From the NCBI GenBank assembly GCA_016705335.1, contig JADIYN010000080.1:1-48279 (forward strand): 48,279 bases of DNA. Reading direction: 5' to 3'. A program made the translations under genes and the position numbers. Positions 28,742 to 38,954 of this stretch are shown here, in pieces. The notes below the pieces were generated by a model. That model did not search any database, was not told where the DNA came from, and was given only the letters and a program-made list of their open reading frames with translations. The stretch is from Draconibacterium sp. (GTDB taxonomy: Bacteria > Bacteroidota > Bacteroidia > Bacteroidales > Prolixibacteraceae). The first letter of the stretch is position 1, and every line of letters begins with the position of its first letter.

Positions 28742-30896
28742 TTAGTCAATCAATACTTTTTTAGTGACTGTGTTGTTTTCATCATCCTGTATGCGAATCA
28801 GATACAAACCTTTTGTCAACTGACCCACATTCATTTTAAACGCCGGGTTTTCTGAAACCCCGGATTGCATAAGTACGCCAACACTGTTGAACACTCAGCC
28901 AACAAATTTCCGGGGAAATAAGAAACCGAGATATAATCGCCTTTGGTTACATTTTTACTCAATGTCAAAATTACCGCGTTTGGATTTTCCGGGTCGGGTT
29001 GAATTGTATTAAGGCCAACTGTACTGTTCGAAAAGAATTTAAAATTGCTTCTTTTCAGCGAACCGCTTTGAATTGGTTTATCAAATTCAAGTTTCACTGA
29101 ATTTAAGCCCATCAATTTTGTACTCACCAATTCAGGTCCTTTTAACCGGGCATTGTTTTCATTCAAAATAAAAACTGAATCCTTATTTGATTTCAGACAG
29201 GGAATTGTAAAAACTTTCACCGTATCGCCAAAAGCCACTTCAATTTCATAATCACCATAATATGCATTGAATTCCAAAGGGTTTTCGCCTGTAATTTGGG
29301 AATCGAAATTGGTAGCCCATTTCTTTTGAGTATAATATAAAAGCGTGTCGGCAGCGAGTTTTGGTTTGTGCTTCGCATCAAAAAAGCCCGTGTTTTCGCG
29401 CCATGCACCATCATCACTCAAACCCCAGCTAATCATTCCTGAAATCGACGGGTGAGAAAAAGCGATTGTGAGCACCTTTACAAAGTCATCAACCTGTTGT
29501 TTTTGTGTAAGATTTGTTCCCCAGTCGTACTCTGTAAATCGGATTGGCAACCCTGCTTCAGCTATTATATTTACATTTTTACCAGTTCATCAACATTCGG
29601 GCGGCAGCAATCCCAAAAATGAGCCTGCATTCCGACACCTGTAACCGGACCACCCATTTTTTTAATTTGAAGGATCAGGTCGCGGTATTCTTTCGCCTGT
29701 CCCCAGTTGTATTCCACATTGTAATCGTTAATAAACAATTCAGCATCGGGGTCGGCAGAACGCGCCCATTTAAAGCAGTTCCAAAGGATTGAATCACCAA
29801 CGTTATTCCGAAGCGAATCGGCATGGTTGGTTAAGGGTTCATTAATTACGTCATACTCTTTAACAATTCCTTTGTAGCGTGAAACTTCGCGAATAACCCT
29901 CATTTTGCAGGTATCGGTAATTGCCTGCGGCGTAGGAAGTCTCCGCACCCAACCAGGAGTTGAATGGTCATCGTCACCTCCCCAAAGCAGTGTGTGTGCC
30001 CGCAAATCCCAACCCACTTTTTGGGTCCAGCGAACTGCATTTTCAAAATTGGTGTAGTTGGGTGCAGTATGTTGCGGCTGAATTCCACTCCATTTAAATG
30101 AATTACCTGAAACACCATAATTGAAATATTTGTACATCGCGGCCTGCATCCACTGTTCCTTGCTGGCAACTGTATTCACTTCAGGGTCAAAATAACCTGT
30201 TTCAGTTGTGTAGTAATTTCCTTCGGCAGTAGTAAGCGCAGCACCTCCGCAATTAATCCTTATTATATTCGCGCCACCGATTTCGTCGATAACTATTCCT
30301 TTAATGGCTGCATTATCTTTTGAGGCATTTAACTCAATACTTATAAAAGTATCGTTAACCATGATAGTGACACTCGTATCCACAGCAATATTTTTCCCTC
30401 CTGCTGCGGCAAAAACATCATAATTATCCAAAAATAACTGACCATTTACAGTTACATCAAATAACCTGGCGTCTTTGGCGCTGGCATAAATTTCTGCAAA
30501 TTTCAGCGTAACCTTGTATTCTTTTCCTTTTTCAACAGGAATGGCATACGCTAAAATTTTATTCCAGCGTTCCGTTTTGTAAATTTCCTTATCCGTTTTT
30601 GCCTGAATTGTGCTTGTTGTGCTGTATGTGTTTCCCATATTTGCTGAACCTTCGTAGAAATCAAAAGCAATCCCAAACGGATACTCGTGCTTTTTCATCC
30701 GAACCGAAACATCCCCTGTAAATGGCTGTCCGTTTTTATCAACGATTTGTATTCCAAAATCGCCTTTTCTTAAGGTGTCAATCCGTTCCTGCGCTTTATT
30801 GTACCAGGCTGCGTATGACTGTGCATTTGTTATTTCAGCAAATGAAAACAATGCGATTAGTATGATTAAAACAATTTTTAGATTTTTTACTTTCAT
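28742..30896 (-). CDS. GH10 endo-beta-1,4-xylanase with internal malectin-like domain and T9SS tail, frameshifted
   Basis: The start at 30896 gives the signal MKVKNLKIVLIILIALFSFA. GH10 strand 1 (VRMKKHEYPFGIAFD) is followed by about 170 residues of malectin-like sequence: YSTTSTIQAKTDKEIYKTERW, EYKVTLKFAEIY, RLFDVTVNGQLFLDN, IIRINCGG. GH10 then resumes at EQWMQAAMYKYFNYGVSGN, FKWSGIQPQH, VGWDLRAHTLLWGG, EYDVINEPLTNH (acid/base Glu) and LPIRFTEYDWG (nucleophile Glu). A T run one base short at 29576-29580 breaks the frame between the two catalytic residues; the pieces are 29571-30896 and 28831-29550. Near 28887 the frame jumps from SYFPGNLLA straight into FNSVGVLMQSGV, the middle of a T9SS domain that ends TKKVLID at 28742, so about 60-80 residues are missing. 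It is the main xylan-backbone enzyme and should act extracellularly. Confidence 0.9.
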
Positions 30897-30922
30897 AATA
30901 GAATTTAGTTTTTGATGATTTT

Positions 30923-32905
30923 TCATTTTTTCCCGCTTTCTTTTATCCTGATAACTGTCAACGACATGGGGGGAGCAGCATATTCAAATGATTTGGCAAC
31001 TTCAATTGAGGAGGTAACCGGTATAATTTTTTGAAGGTTTTCAAAAGTGTTTTCGTCGCCGGGCTGCCCACTCAAAACAGTTTGTTCGGCTTGCGGAGCA
31101 ATCTTACCAAACTTGCCAAGATTAACTTTCATGGGTTTGCCGGTGTCGCTGTAATTTACCAATTTCAGGATGATATCGCCGGTTTTGCTGTCCTGCACAC
31201 ACGAAGCAGCCAAAGTTGTATCGCTTTCATTTTTCGAAATTATTTTGTCGAACCAAGTTTCACCCTGGTTGGTCATGAACATTTTTTGAACATGATAATT
31301 GGGTGTGAGCAGAATATTTACGTTGTCGAAGAAAATCATGTCGGTAGTCCACTGTGTGAAACCTTTTTTGGCCAGTAACGGGGCGTACGAAGCGAGGTGA
31401 ACCACATCGCCGTTGCGTTCGAGGCCTGTTAAATAGGCTGCTTCGGCAATCGCATTTTTCAACTTGTTTCCCCACGAAGCATATTCACCCAAATAAACTT
31501 TACCCGAACTCCGCGGGTATTTGTCGTAACGGTGCACGTTGGCCATCAGCCATTCGGGTTGAACGTAATAGTGCTCATCTACCATCTGCAATTTCAACTC
31601 TTCTGCAATTTTCCAGCCTTTCTCAAAATCTTCGCCGCTATGAAACGGTCCAACCGTTCCGATAACCGTAATCTCAGGATGCTTTGTTTTTACAGCATCA
31701 TAAATTTCTTTAAATCGTTCTTCAAATTCAGGGGTGATTTTGTCCTCGTTACCCACGCCAATGTATTCGAGATTAAAAGATTCGGGGTGACCGGCAGTAG
31801 CGCGTTTTGCGCCCCACTCCGAAGTTGCAGGTCCGTTGGCCCATTCAATTAAATCCAACATTTCCTGAATGTATTCATCCATTTCTTCATCCGGAATTGC
31901 TTTTTGGCCGGTTCCGCCAATGCGCCAGGTTCCACCCGAATTCTGGCAACTTACCGCGGCAGGTACAACAGGAAGTGGTTTGGCTCCAATATCTTCGCAA
32001 AACTGAAAATATTCAAGATATCCCAACCCGGCTGTTTGGTGGTAACCCCAAATGTTGCGCTGAGCTTTTCTTTCTTCAATTGGACCGATTGTATTTTTCC
32101 AGCGGTACATGTTTCCAAGTCCGTCGCCGTGAACAAGACACCCACCGGGGAAGCGGATAAATGCGGGTTTCATGTCGGCCAGTTTTTGGGCAAGGTCGGC
32201 ACGCAAACCGTTTGTGCGGTTTTTAAATGTTTTTTCCGGGAAAAGCGAAATCATATCGAGCGCCAGTTGACCTTCGGTTTTTGCAAGCACCACCAGCGAA
32301 GCGCTGTCGGTGCCTTCGACGGCAGTGAGGGTTGCCGTATATTTTTGCCAGGTTTTGGATGCCGTGGAAACTGAAGCTTCTGCAAGCACCTTTCCCTTCG
32401 GGGTTTGCAGGGTCACCGACAAAAGCACCGGTGCATCGGAAAGCTGTTGTACAAACAACGAGAAATTGTATTTTTCACCGGCCCGAACCACCATTCCATC
32501 GAACCCTGAGTTTTTAATTCCAACTCCCGATTCGCCCTTAAATTGTTCGTAACTACCAACAAACTCCACAGTTAGAACCATGTAATGCGGGTTGTTGGGG
32601 TGAACAGGCGTTTTGGTTTCAACACTTATCCTGCCATATGAATAACCCGGACTAATGTATTCCCAGAACGAAAACTGGCTCCACTCGCGGCGTTCGGTGG
32701 GGTTGTATTCAAACGAACGGTTTTGCACCAGCTCGGCATACAATCCGCCATCAGCTGAATAGTTGATATCTTCGAAAAACAATCCGAACAAATCGGGGCT
32801 GATTGGTTTGCCGGCTTTGGCAGTTTGAGCATCCGTTTTTCTAACTGACAGGAAACTAAATCCTGTAAAAACGACTAATGCTATTAACAAACCTGATTTT
32901 CTCAT
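30923..32905 (-). CDS. GH51 alpha-L-arabinofuranosidase
   Basis: An intact 660-residue protein with a signal peptide ending KTDAQ. It starts with PDLFGLFFEDINYSADGGLYAELVQNRSFE, the conserved GH51 opening. A CBM4-like beta insert follows at residues about 80-220. The barrel contains KPAFIRFPGGCLVHG, NLEYIGVGNEDK (acid/base Glu) and SGKVYLGEYASWGN (nucleophile Glu), followed by the C-terminal beta domain (MSLTVIRIKESGKK). The family removes alpha-L-arabinofuranose from arabinoxylan, arabinan and xyloglucan side chains. GH10 starts 26 bases downstream, so the xylanase and this debranching enzyme are most likely co-transcribed. Two hairpins upstream (32944-33023) separate it from the next GH43 gene. 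Confidence 0.95.
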   Translation of the reverse strand: MRKSGLLIALVVFTGFSFLSVRKTDAQTAKAGKPISPDLFGLFFEDINYSADGGLYAELVQNRSFEYNPTERREWSQFSFWEYISPGYSYGRISVETKTPVHPNNPHYMVLTVEFVGSYEQFKGESGVGIKNSGFDGMVVRAGEKYNFSLFVQQLSDAPVLLSVTLQTPKGKVLAEASVSTASKTWQKYTATLTAVEGTDSASLVVLAKTEGQLALDMISLFPEKTFKNRTNGLRADLAQKLADMKPAFIRFPGGCLVHGDGLGNMYRWKNTIGPIEERKAQRNIWGYHQTAGLGYLEYFQFCEDIGAKPLPVVPAAVSCQNSGGTWRIGGTGQKAIPDEEMDEYIQEMLDLIEWANGPATSEWGAKRATAGHPESFNLEYIGVGNEDKITPEFEERFKEIYDAVKTKHPEITVIGTVGPFHSGEDFEKGWKIAEELKLQMVDEHYYVQPEWLMANVHRYDKYPRSSGKVYLGEYASWGNKLKNAIAEAAYLTGLERNGDVVHLASYAPLLAKKGFTQWTTDMIFFDNVNILLTPNYHVQKMFMTNQGETWFDKIISKNESDTTLAASCVQDSKTGDIILKLVNYSDTGKPMKVNLGKFGKIAPQAEQTVLSGQPGDENTFENLQKIIPVTSSIEVAKSFEYAAPPMSLTVIRIKESGKK

Positions 32906-32943
32906 CTTGTATTTTTATTTTTTTAATTCATATCGGTTTGACG

Positions 32944-33023
32944 TTGTCAGCTCCGATAGCCATCGGGGGCACGCTGACAAGTCTGTATTTCATTTAACCT
33001 GTCAACGTCTTTAGACTTGACAG
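32944..33023. repeat. Pair of intergenic hairpins (REP-like)
   Basis: Hairpin 1 spans 32944-32980: TTGTCAGC pairs with GCTGACAA, and an inner CCGAT pairs with ATCGG. Hairpin 2 spans 32999-33023: CTGTCAA pairs with TTGACAG, and an inner GTCT pairs with AGAC. Both share a TGTCA core. They sit in the 139-base gap between the GH43 stop and the GH51 start. Neither is followed by a clear T tract, so a mobile palindromic repeat or mRNA-stabilising structure is more likely than a terminator. Confidence 0.55.
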
Positions 33024-33044
33024 CGTTTGATTTAAACTCCCTTC

Positions 33045-34803
33045 TTATTCCGGTACTGCATTATTCGCCGAAGTTGCATACAATCCCAGCAAACAACCTG
33101 TAAAACCACCGGCCACATCGGTTGAAAGAATATCGCCCGAAACAGTTCCACCCACATTTACATAGTCGGTTCCGTTGGTTGAGTAGCTGAACTGGTAATC
33201 GTCGCCATTTGCCGACATCTGCAAACGAACCGGTTTGCTGAGGTCGATTTTGGCGCTGGCCACAATTTTCGATTCAACCTCACGAGTTCTGAATTTCCCC
33301 TGGGTTCTTTCCAGCAAAATGTAATAATCGGTTCCTCTTTTTGTGATGCCAAAAACATAGTTGTATCGTTCGCTCTGCAGCGCCACAATTCCTGCCAGGT
33401 CTTTTTCTGATTCGGGTTTGTAATCAACAGTTGCCGTAAACGAAAATGTTTTGTGCATCTGTCTGTAAAACAATGTTGAAGTAGGTTTACTTCCTTGATA
33501 TTGGTTTGGAAAGGATTAATCTGTAAGCCATTTTTGGTTACCGAAATAAAATCTTCACGCGGTCCACGCAGCCCAATCCATCGGTAATCCAGCTTTTCAG
33601 CCGTAAAATTATCGGTAAAAGTGAAGTTGCCGTTGGGGAAAAACCCGGCTTTTCCGGCTTTGTTTTCGGTTACTCCGGCAGGCATTTTCAGTTTTGGTTC
33701 CATCGGAACAAGTCCGTTTACAAAAACCGGAAATTCACCCGACCAGTCCACCGGCAGAATAAAGTTTCTCGGCCGGTGTTTACCCTTTGCTTATCGTTCG
33801 GACGGATGGCAAGGAAAACACCGTAATATTCTTGATTATCAGGCCCTAAAACCAGGTCGGCGTGACCAGCCCAGTCCACTTTATTTTCCCGTTCTTTTGG
33901 AAAATGACGTTGCGTGAGAATCGGGTTACTTGGCGCAGGCGTGTATGGACCTTTTGGGTTGTCGCTTACAAAAATCACTTCGCTGTGCCAGTCGCCGGTT
34001 CCGCCTTCGGCACACATTAAATAGTATTTACCATTTTTTTTGTAAAGATGAGGCGCTTCAATCCAAATCGGTTTTTGGCCAGGTCAACACCGCCATCCAC
34101 AATAATTTTGTCGGTTCCCTGAATTACTTTGTCGGTTGCAACATCATACTCCCATATTTTAATCACGCGGTGGCCGTTGTACAATTCCTTTTCCGCGGTC
34201 GGGTGCATCGTTGTGAATTACATACCCTTTTCCGTTATCGTCGAAGAAAAGAGAAGGGTCGATTCCGTTGAAATCCAGTTTTATCACATCGCTCCAGCCT
34301 TTTAACGGGTCTTTTGTTTTTACCACCATATTTCCGATGCCTCCTGATATCTGCGTGGTAATCATGTAAAAGGTGTCGTTGTTCTTGTTATACAAAATCT
34401 GCGGTGCATAAATACCGGCGCTGATTCCGCAATCGGGCACAATTAATTGTGATTTCCGGTCGAGTACGTGGCCGATTTGTGTCCAGTTTACCAAATCTTT
34501 TGAATGAAAAATCGGCACGCCCGGAAACATCGCAAACGATGAGCAAACTACGTAATAATCATCGCCTTTGCGGGTAATACTCGGGTCAGGGTAACAGCCT
34601 TGCAAAATGGGGTTGTAAAACTCGCCGGGTTTTAACGGATTGTCGGTATAAACCTTGTCGTTGCCTTCGTACACAAAACTGGTAAATACTGGAGAATTGG
34701 TTGCCTGACTAAAAACGGTCAGCGAAAACAGAGCTGTAAAAGCCGCCGTCAGAAAGATTGTTTTTCTTTTGAAGGTACTGATTGTGATTTGATTTTTTTT
34801 CAT
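33045..34803 (-). pseudogene. GH43 family beta-xylosidase/arabinofuranosidase, reading frame broken several times
   Basis: A signal peptide (FLTAAFTALFSLTVFSQ) is followed by the GH43 propeller: the base Asp in YPDPSITRKGDDYYVVCSSFAMFPGVPI, the modulating Asp in NGIDPSLFFDDNGKGYVIHND, and the acid Glu in PIWIEAPHLYKKNGKYYLM. Then come GDWHSEVIFVSDNPKGPY and DWAGHADLVLGPD. The C-terminal part (FTFTDNFTAEKLDYRWIGLRGPR, LAGIVALQSERYNYVFGI) is the beta-sandwich of subfamily 11/12-like beta-xylosidases. Shifts lie at about 34190, at 34075 (an A run one short), at about 33757 (a T run one short) and at about 33495. Open pieces are 34159-34803, 34017-34208, 33718-34017, 33480-33751 and 33045-33473. 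Every catalytic block is preserved, which favours sequencing error over decay. The GH29 gene stops 77 bases upstream. Confidence 0.85.
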
Positions 34804-34880
34804 CGTTTATAATTATTTGATTTTGTTTTGCTTGCTTCGAAAAATATCTTTTAAATGAATTTTCTCAGAACATGATTTGC

Positions 34881-36620
34881 TTAATCGATTTTAAAAACCA
34901 CTGCAGTTCCAAATGGCATTTCGGCCGGACAAGTAATTACAAGGCCATCAGCTTCCTGTTTCCATGTCAGTTTACCTTCGTGACCCAGCAGCTTTACGCT
35001 TTTAACCGGTTTGTCAAGGTTTTTTGAATCCTTCCCAAGCGACTTAATTTTCAATTGTTTTCCAGGTTCAGGCACTGTCATGCAAAACGCATAAAGCGCG
35101 TTGTTTCTGCCAACTGTAAAACGAAAATCCTGCGTTTCGAACTTAAATTCAGCATGACGGCGTTCCAGTTTTCCTCCGGGAAGCATTTTCAATTTACCAT
35201 CAACTATTTCGCCTTCTCCGGGTATTTTCCAGGCGTGACTTCCGTAAACTGCTTCTCCGTTGCGGCGCATCCAAACGCCAACTTCCTTCAGCATTTTTTG
35301 GCTGCCTTCGTCAAGCGAACCATCGGGCAACAGCGAAATACAAAGGGCAGCATTACCATCGCGGGCAATTGCTTCAATAATATAGCGAATCATCATGCCT
35401 GCATCGTAGGTAAAGTTGGGTGCGTAAAACCAGTCGCCCACCGGCGCTTCGGCAATCCACGGCTGGTCGGTCTTTATATTGGCCGGAACGCCAAATTCTT
35501 CGGTATTCACCGTACCATTGGTATTGTGCCGGAATTTTACAATGCTGAACGTATTCACTTCGCCACGTTTTTTGAGGGTACGGTTGTAATAATCGGCCAT
35601 TACCCGCGGCATAGCATCGGCTTTGATTCCTGTGCCGGTTCCATTGCCGCCAAACGGACCTTGCACCGTTCCGTCGGTATAAATAAAATCGGGGTCGTAA
35701 TGCTCCACCACGTCCATCATACGCAAAGCCCATTCGGTAGTGTACCATCTGGCATATTCCAAATGATGTGTATAGATACCAGCCGGTGCAGGTGACCAAC
35801 CTGTAAAAGCACTCGCCTCCACACCTTTGTATTCGCGGAGGTCGATACCATAAAGCAAGCGGGGGTCGTAGCCTTCCCACCATTTTCCCTTGCCGTCGGC
35901 AAGCGTGAGGTTTCCATCGTAAGGCACACCTTTTTTGTCGCCCTCTTTGTCGCTGCCAAAAGCAGTTTGCCACCACCACCAGGTATATTCGTGGTGAAAG
36001 GTTACGCCATAATGCATACCATTGGCTCGACAGGCTTTGGCCCACTCACCTAATAAATCGCGTTTTGGACCAATATTAACCGAGTTCCATGGATGATATT
36101 TTGAATTCCACAAGTCGAAGTTGTCGTGGTGAACGCCTTGAATCATCAGAAATCGGGCGCCTGCATCTTCGTAAATTTTGGTGAGTTTTTCGGGGTCGAG
36201 TTTGGTTGGGTTCCAGTCGCGCAGTACTTCCTTGTAGCCTATTTCCGAAGGATGGCCATACCTTTTCAGATGGTTATCGTAAGCCTTGCCGGGTTTGTAG
36301 AGGTTTCGTGCATACCAGTCGCCACTTTCACCAGCCGATTGCGGGCCAAAATGAACCCAGATACCAAATTTTGCCTCGCGCAGCCATGCCGGTTCGCCAG
36401 GGTAGTTCTTTTCAATGGATTCCCAGGTTGGCTCAAACGGTCCTTCAGCGATTGGAATATCCAGAATCATTTCGGGGAACGTTTTCCAGTCGCCCATTTC
36501 AACACTGTTTAAAGGTTGCTTTGCCGGAATTTCAGGAAATGGCGGAAGCACCTTATTCTGGGCATTCAAACCCGATATGGTCGCTATAAAAAAACAGGCT
36601 GTTATTATTTTCTTCTTCAT
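34881..36620 (-). CDS. GH29 alpha-L-fucosidase, second copy
   Basis: An intact 579-residue protein with a signal peptide (MKKKIITACFFIATISGLNAQ). The barrel shows WLREAKFGIWVHFGPQSAGE, YEDAGARFLMIQGVHHDNFDLWNSKYHPWNSVN, GMHYGVTFHHEYTWWWW and YDPDFIYTDGTVQGPFGG, where the Asp of YTDG is the expected nucleophile. The C-terminal 100 residues are a beta domain (RFTVGRNNALYAFCMTVPEPGKQLKIKSLG), as in many GH29 fucosidases. It differs strongly from the fucosidase at 26643 (no discoidin domain, no lipobox, different barrel motifs), so the two probably differ in linkage or sugar preference. It starts 15 bases after the esterase stop, a tight operon arrangement. Confidence 0.9.
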   Translation of the reverse strand: MKKKIITACFFIATISGLNAQNKVLPPFPEIPAKQPLNSVEMGDWKTFPEMILDIPIAEGPFEPTWESIEKNYPGEPAWLREAKFGIWVHFGPQSAGESGDWYARNLYKPGKAYDNHLKRYGHPSEIGYKEVLRDWNPTKLDPEKLTKIYEDAGARFLMIQGVHHDNFDLWNSKYHPWNSVNIGPKRDLLGEWAKACRANGMHYGVTFHHEYTWWWWQTAFGSDKEGDKKGVPYDGNLTLADGKGKWWEGYDPRLLYGIDLREYKGVEASAFTGWSPAPAGIYTHHLEYARWYTTEWALRMMDVVEHYDPDFIYTDGTVQGPFGGNGTGTGIKADAMPRVMADYYNRTLKKRGEVNTFSIVKFRHNTNGTVNTEEFGVPANIKTDQPWIAEAPVGDWFYAPNFTYDAGMMIRYIIEAIARDGNAALCISLLPDGSLDEGSQKMLKEVGVWMRRNGEAVYGSHAWKIPGEGEIVDGKLKMLPGGKLERRHAEFKFETQDFRFTVGRNNALYAFCMTVPEPGKQLKIKSLGKDSKNLDKPVKSVKLLGHEGKLTWKQEADGLVITCPAEMPFGTAVVFKID

Positions 36621-36635
36621 CTGTTAATTGAAAAT

Positions 36636-37559
36636 CTATTGTAAATTCTTCTTGTCAACTTTCCAAACTATTGATTTGGAGAGCCCGCAAGGATTTCCTG
36701 AAAACATTTTTGCGGCTTCCTTATCGCCTTTTAACTGCCATTTGAACCAGGCAGTTGCCACTTTGGCAAACTCGCCGCCATGAGGCTGGCTGTAAGTGCC
36801 GCCGTGTCCAACGTCCATATTGGCCACGAATACCGGAACATGGTTAATCCGACTAAAGTCGTCCATCCCGTTTTTGTATGCGATATCCGACTCTCCCCCA
36901 AGTAAATAGAGCGTTGGTGTATGTAATTTAGCCAGATGGTCTTTTGTTAACGCTGGCATTCCCGGCATTCCTCCGCCATTACCGATGATACCACTGTTGC
37001 AAACAATTGCAGTTGTAATCCGGGGGTCGGGTGCTGTTTCAAGTGTTTGCAAACCACCGCACGACATACCGCTGACAGCAATTTTCGAAACGTCAATTTT
37101 ATTGTACAAAACGCTTGTTTTATCGCTGTTTTGGGCAAGAGCCCAGTCAATGGCATCAAGCAACTGCGATGAAGTTGAACGGCCACCGCCCCGCTGCCCT
37201 TCCTGTGGCATTGGCCCGATGGCAATCACCAAAAACCCGTGTGATGCCACTTCCGACAGGAAATTGATGTGTTCCCAGGGCGAATTGGCACAGGCTCCGT
37301 TGCCCCAGGCAATGATTGGCAACTTGTTTTTATCTCCGAAAACGCTTAAATCTTTTGGATGGAAAATGGTATGCGTTGTCAGTGATGCGTCAGTGTACAT
37401 GATTGCACTATACGCGCCGGTCCCGCCATCTTCAACAACTCTTGAAGTTGCCGTTTGAATTGTGCCTGCCTCCTGTGCTGACAATGAATAATAAAAACCT
37501 GTTCCGGCAATTGCCAAAACGACAAGGCCCAAACGAAATAATTTGCTGAATTTTTCCAT
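36636..37559 (-). CDS. Secreted alpha/beta-hydrolase esterase (probable carbohydrate esterase)
   Basis: An intact 307-residue protein with an N-terminal signal or membrane anchor (residues about 8-28, LFRLGLVVLAIAGTGFYYSLSAQ). The alpha/beta-hydrolase fold is shown by LPIIAWGNGACANSPWEHINFLSEVASHGFLVIAIGP (oxyanion region) and the nucleophile elbow GMSCGG (Ser166). Candidate Asp225 is in LGGESDIAYKNG and His252 in MDVGHGGTYSQPHGGEF. The overall form is like the PET-hydrolase/chlorophyllase-like esterases of Bacteroidota. Between GH43 (27 bases upstream) and GH29 (15 bases downstream), it most likely removes acetyl or feruloyl groups from hemicellulose. Which acyl group is not visible in the sequence. 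Confidence 0.8.
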   Translation of the reverse strand: MEKFSKLFRLGLVVLAIAGTGFYYSLSAQEAGTIQTATSRVVEDGGTGAYSAIMYTDASLTTHTIFHPKDLSVFGDKNKLPIIAWGNGACANSPWEHINFLSEVASHGFLVIAIGPMPQEGQRGGGRSTSSQLLDAIDWALAQNSDKTSVLYNKIDVSKIAVSGMSCGGLQTLETAPDPRITTAIVCNSGIIGNGGGMPGMPALTKDHLAKLHTPTLYLLGGESDIAYKNGMDDFSRINHVPVFVANMDVGHGGTYSQPHGGEFAKVATAWFKWQLKGDKEAAKMFSGNPCGLSKSIVWKVDKKNLQ

Positions 37560-37585
37560 GTTCTTTATTATAAGTTATTGAATAT

Positions 37586-38954
37586 CTATTTGAATTGCCA
37601 CCAATCAAAATTAAACAATTGCCCATCGCCACCTTTGAATACAAAACAAAGGTCGTGAACGCCCATTGTTTTTTTCACTCTACAAGATTGAACCGCCCAG
37701 TTTTGCAAACCTCCGGTGTTTTTCACTTCGCAAACGCCCAAAAGTTCACCATCAATACTGTCAAGGCGAATTTCGATTTGGCCACCCGTCGATTCAGAAG
37801 CCACGCTAGCTTCGAATTTTTTAGCGCCTTTGCCAAAATCAACGCTGCGGACTTTGATGTAATCGCCGTTATCAATTTTGGTAACGAAAACACCTGTTTT
37901 GCCGTCGGAAGCCGTTTTCAGGCCTTCGCTCCAGGCAATGGTTTCGGCTTCAACTTTTTTAAAAGGGTTCAAACTGGAAACGCTTTGTTTCACGCCTTCT
38001 TTGGTTGGAATGAGGAGCGGAATGCTGCCATCTGCGTTGTATGAGAATTGCTCCACGCTGACTGAACGCTTGAAGCCCTGACCTTTCGACAAATCCTGGT
38101 CGTGATAAAAAATATACGAGTTTCCTTTGAAGTCGATGATACCCGCGTGGTTGGTAAACGCCAAATGAGGTGCACGTTCCATAATATTTCCCTTGTAAAT
38201 CCAGGGGCCTTCGGGCGAGGTGGCCGTTGAATAAGCAATGTATTCAGGAATACCCGCTGCCGCATACACCATGTACCAGAGGACTGTTACGTTTAAAAAG
38301 CCAGGGGCCTTCGGTGTAAGTTGTACCCGGTTTTCCATCGCGGCCTTCTTTGGAACCAAAAGCTTGAGCAGTCATCTCTATCGAAACAATTCCGTTATCA
38401 CCAACACTTCGGTCGTACGAAACCATATCTTCATTCAACTTTACATACCACAATTTGGGGTTTCCCCAATACAACCAGGCTTGCCCATTGTCGTCAATTG
38501 CAACAGTTGGGTCAATGTCCTGCCAAATATGGTCACTATCGACAAGGCGTTTCCCAATAGGGTCGCTGAACGGTCCGGTTGGAGAGTCGGAAACTAACAC
38601 TGCAATACCCTCGCCATGAATGGGAACATACAGGTAGAATTTACCGTGCCGCCCGATACATTGCGGCGCCCAGGCCCCGTTTGTTTTATCCATCCAGGTA
38701 AAGTTTTTTAACGAAGCAATTGCGCCATGGTCGGTCCAGTTGACCATATCGGTTGTAGAATAGCAACGCCAATCATACATGGTGAAAAAGTTTTTTACGG
38801 TTTCGTCCTCATCGTGCGATGTGTACAAGTAAACCGTACCATCGTGCACCATCGGCGCCGGGTCGGCGGTGTAATAGGTTTGTACGATGGGGTTTTGAGC
38901 ACTACAAGCAAAGGTAGCTGCTATGAAAATCAGGATAAATATTTGTTTTTTCAT
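37586..38954 (-). CDS. GH43 family arabinoxylan-acting enzyme with CBM6, one frameshift
   Basis: The signal peptide MKKQIFILIFIAATFACSAQ could be cleaved as Sec type or at Cys17 as a lipoprotein. The GH43 motifs are YTADPAPMVHDGTVYLYTSHDED (base Asp), WQDIDPTVAIDDNGQAWLYWGNP (modulating Asp) and TYTEGPWLFKRN (acid Glu). After the break come MVYAAAGIPEYIAYSTATSPEGPW and TNHAGIIDFKGNSYIFYHDQ. Residues about 320-455 are a CBM6 (KVEAETIAWSEGLK, GGQIEIRLDSIDGELLG, FNFDWWQFK). The domain order is that of arabinoxylan arabinofuranohydrolases and some beta-xylosidases. The frame changes at about 38285; removing one C gives an uninterrupted FKRNSLWYMVYAAAG. The pieces are 38244-38954 and 37586-38359. 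Confidence 0.88.

Noticed and set aside
28830..28870. GC-rich hairpin (CCGGG...CCCGG) as a terminator
   Set aside because: It lies inside the coding sequence of the GH10 T9SS tail and has no T tract.
29560..29590. Programmed ribosomal frameshift in GH10
   Set aside because: The site is a plain A run and the same kind of break occurs in a dozen unrelated genes nearby. Sequence error is simpler.
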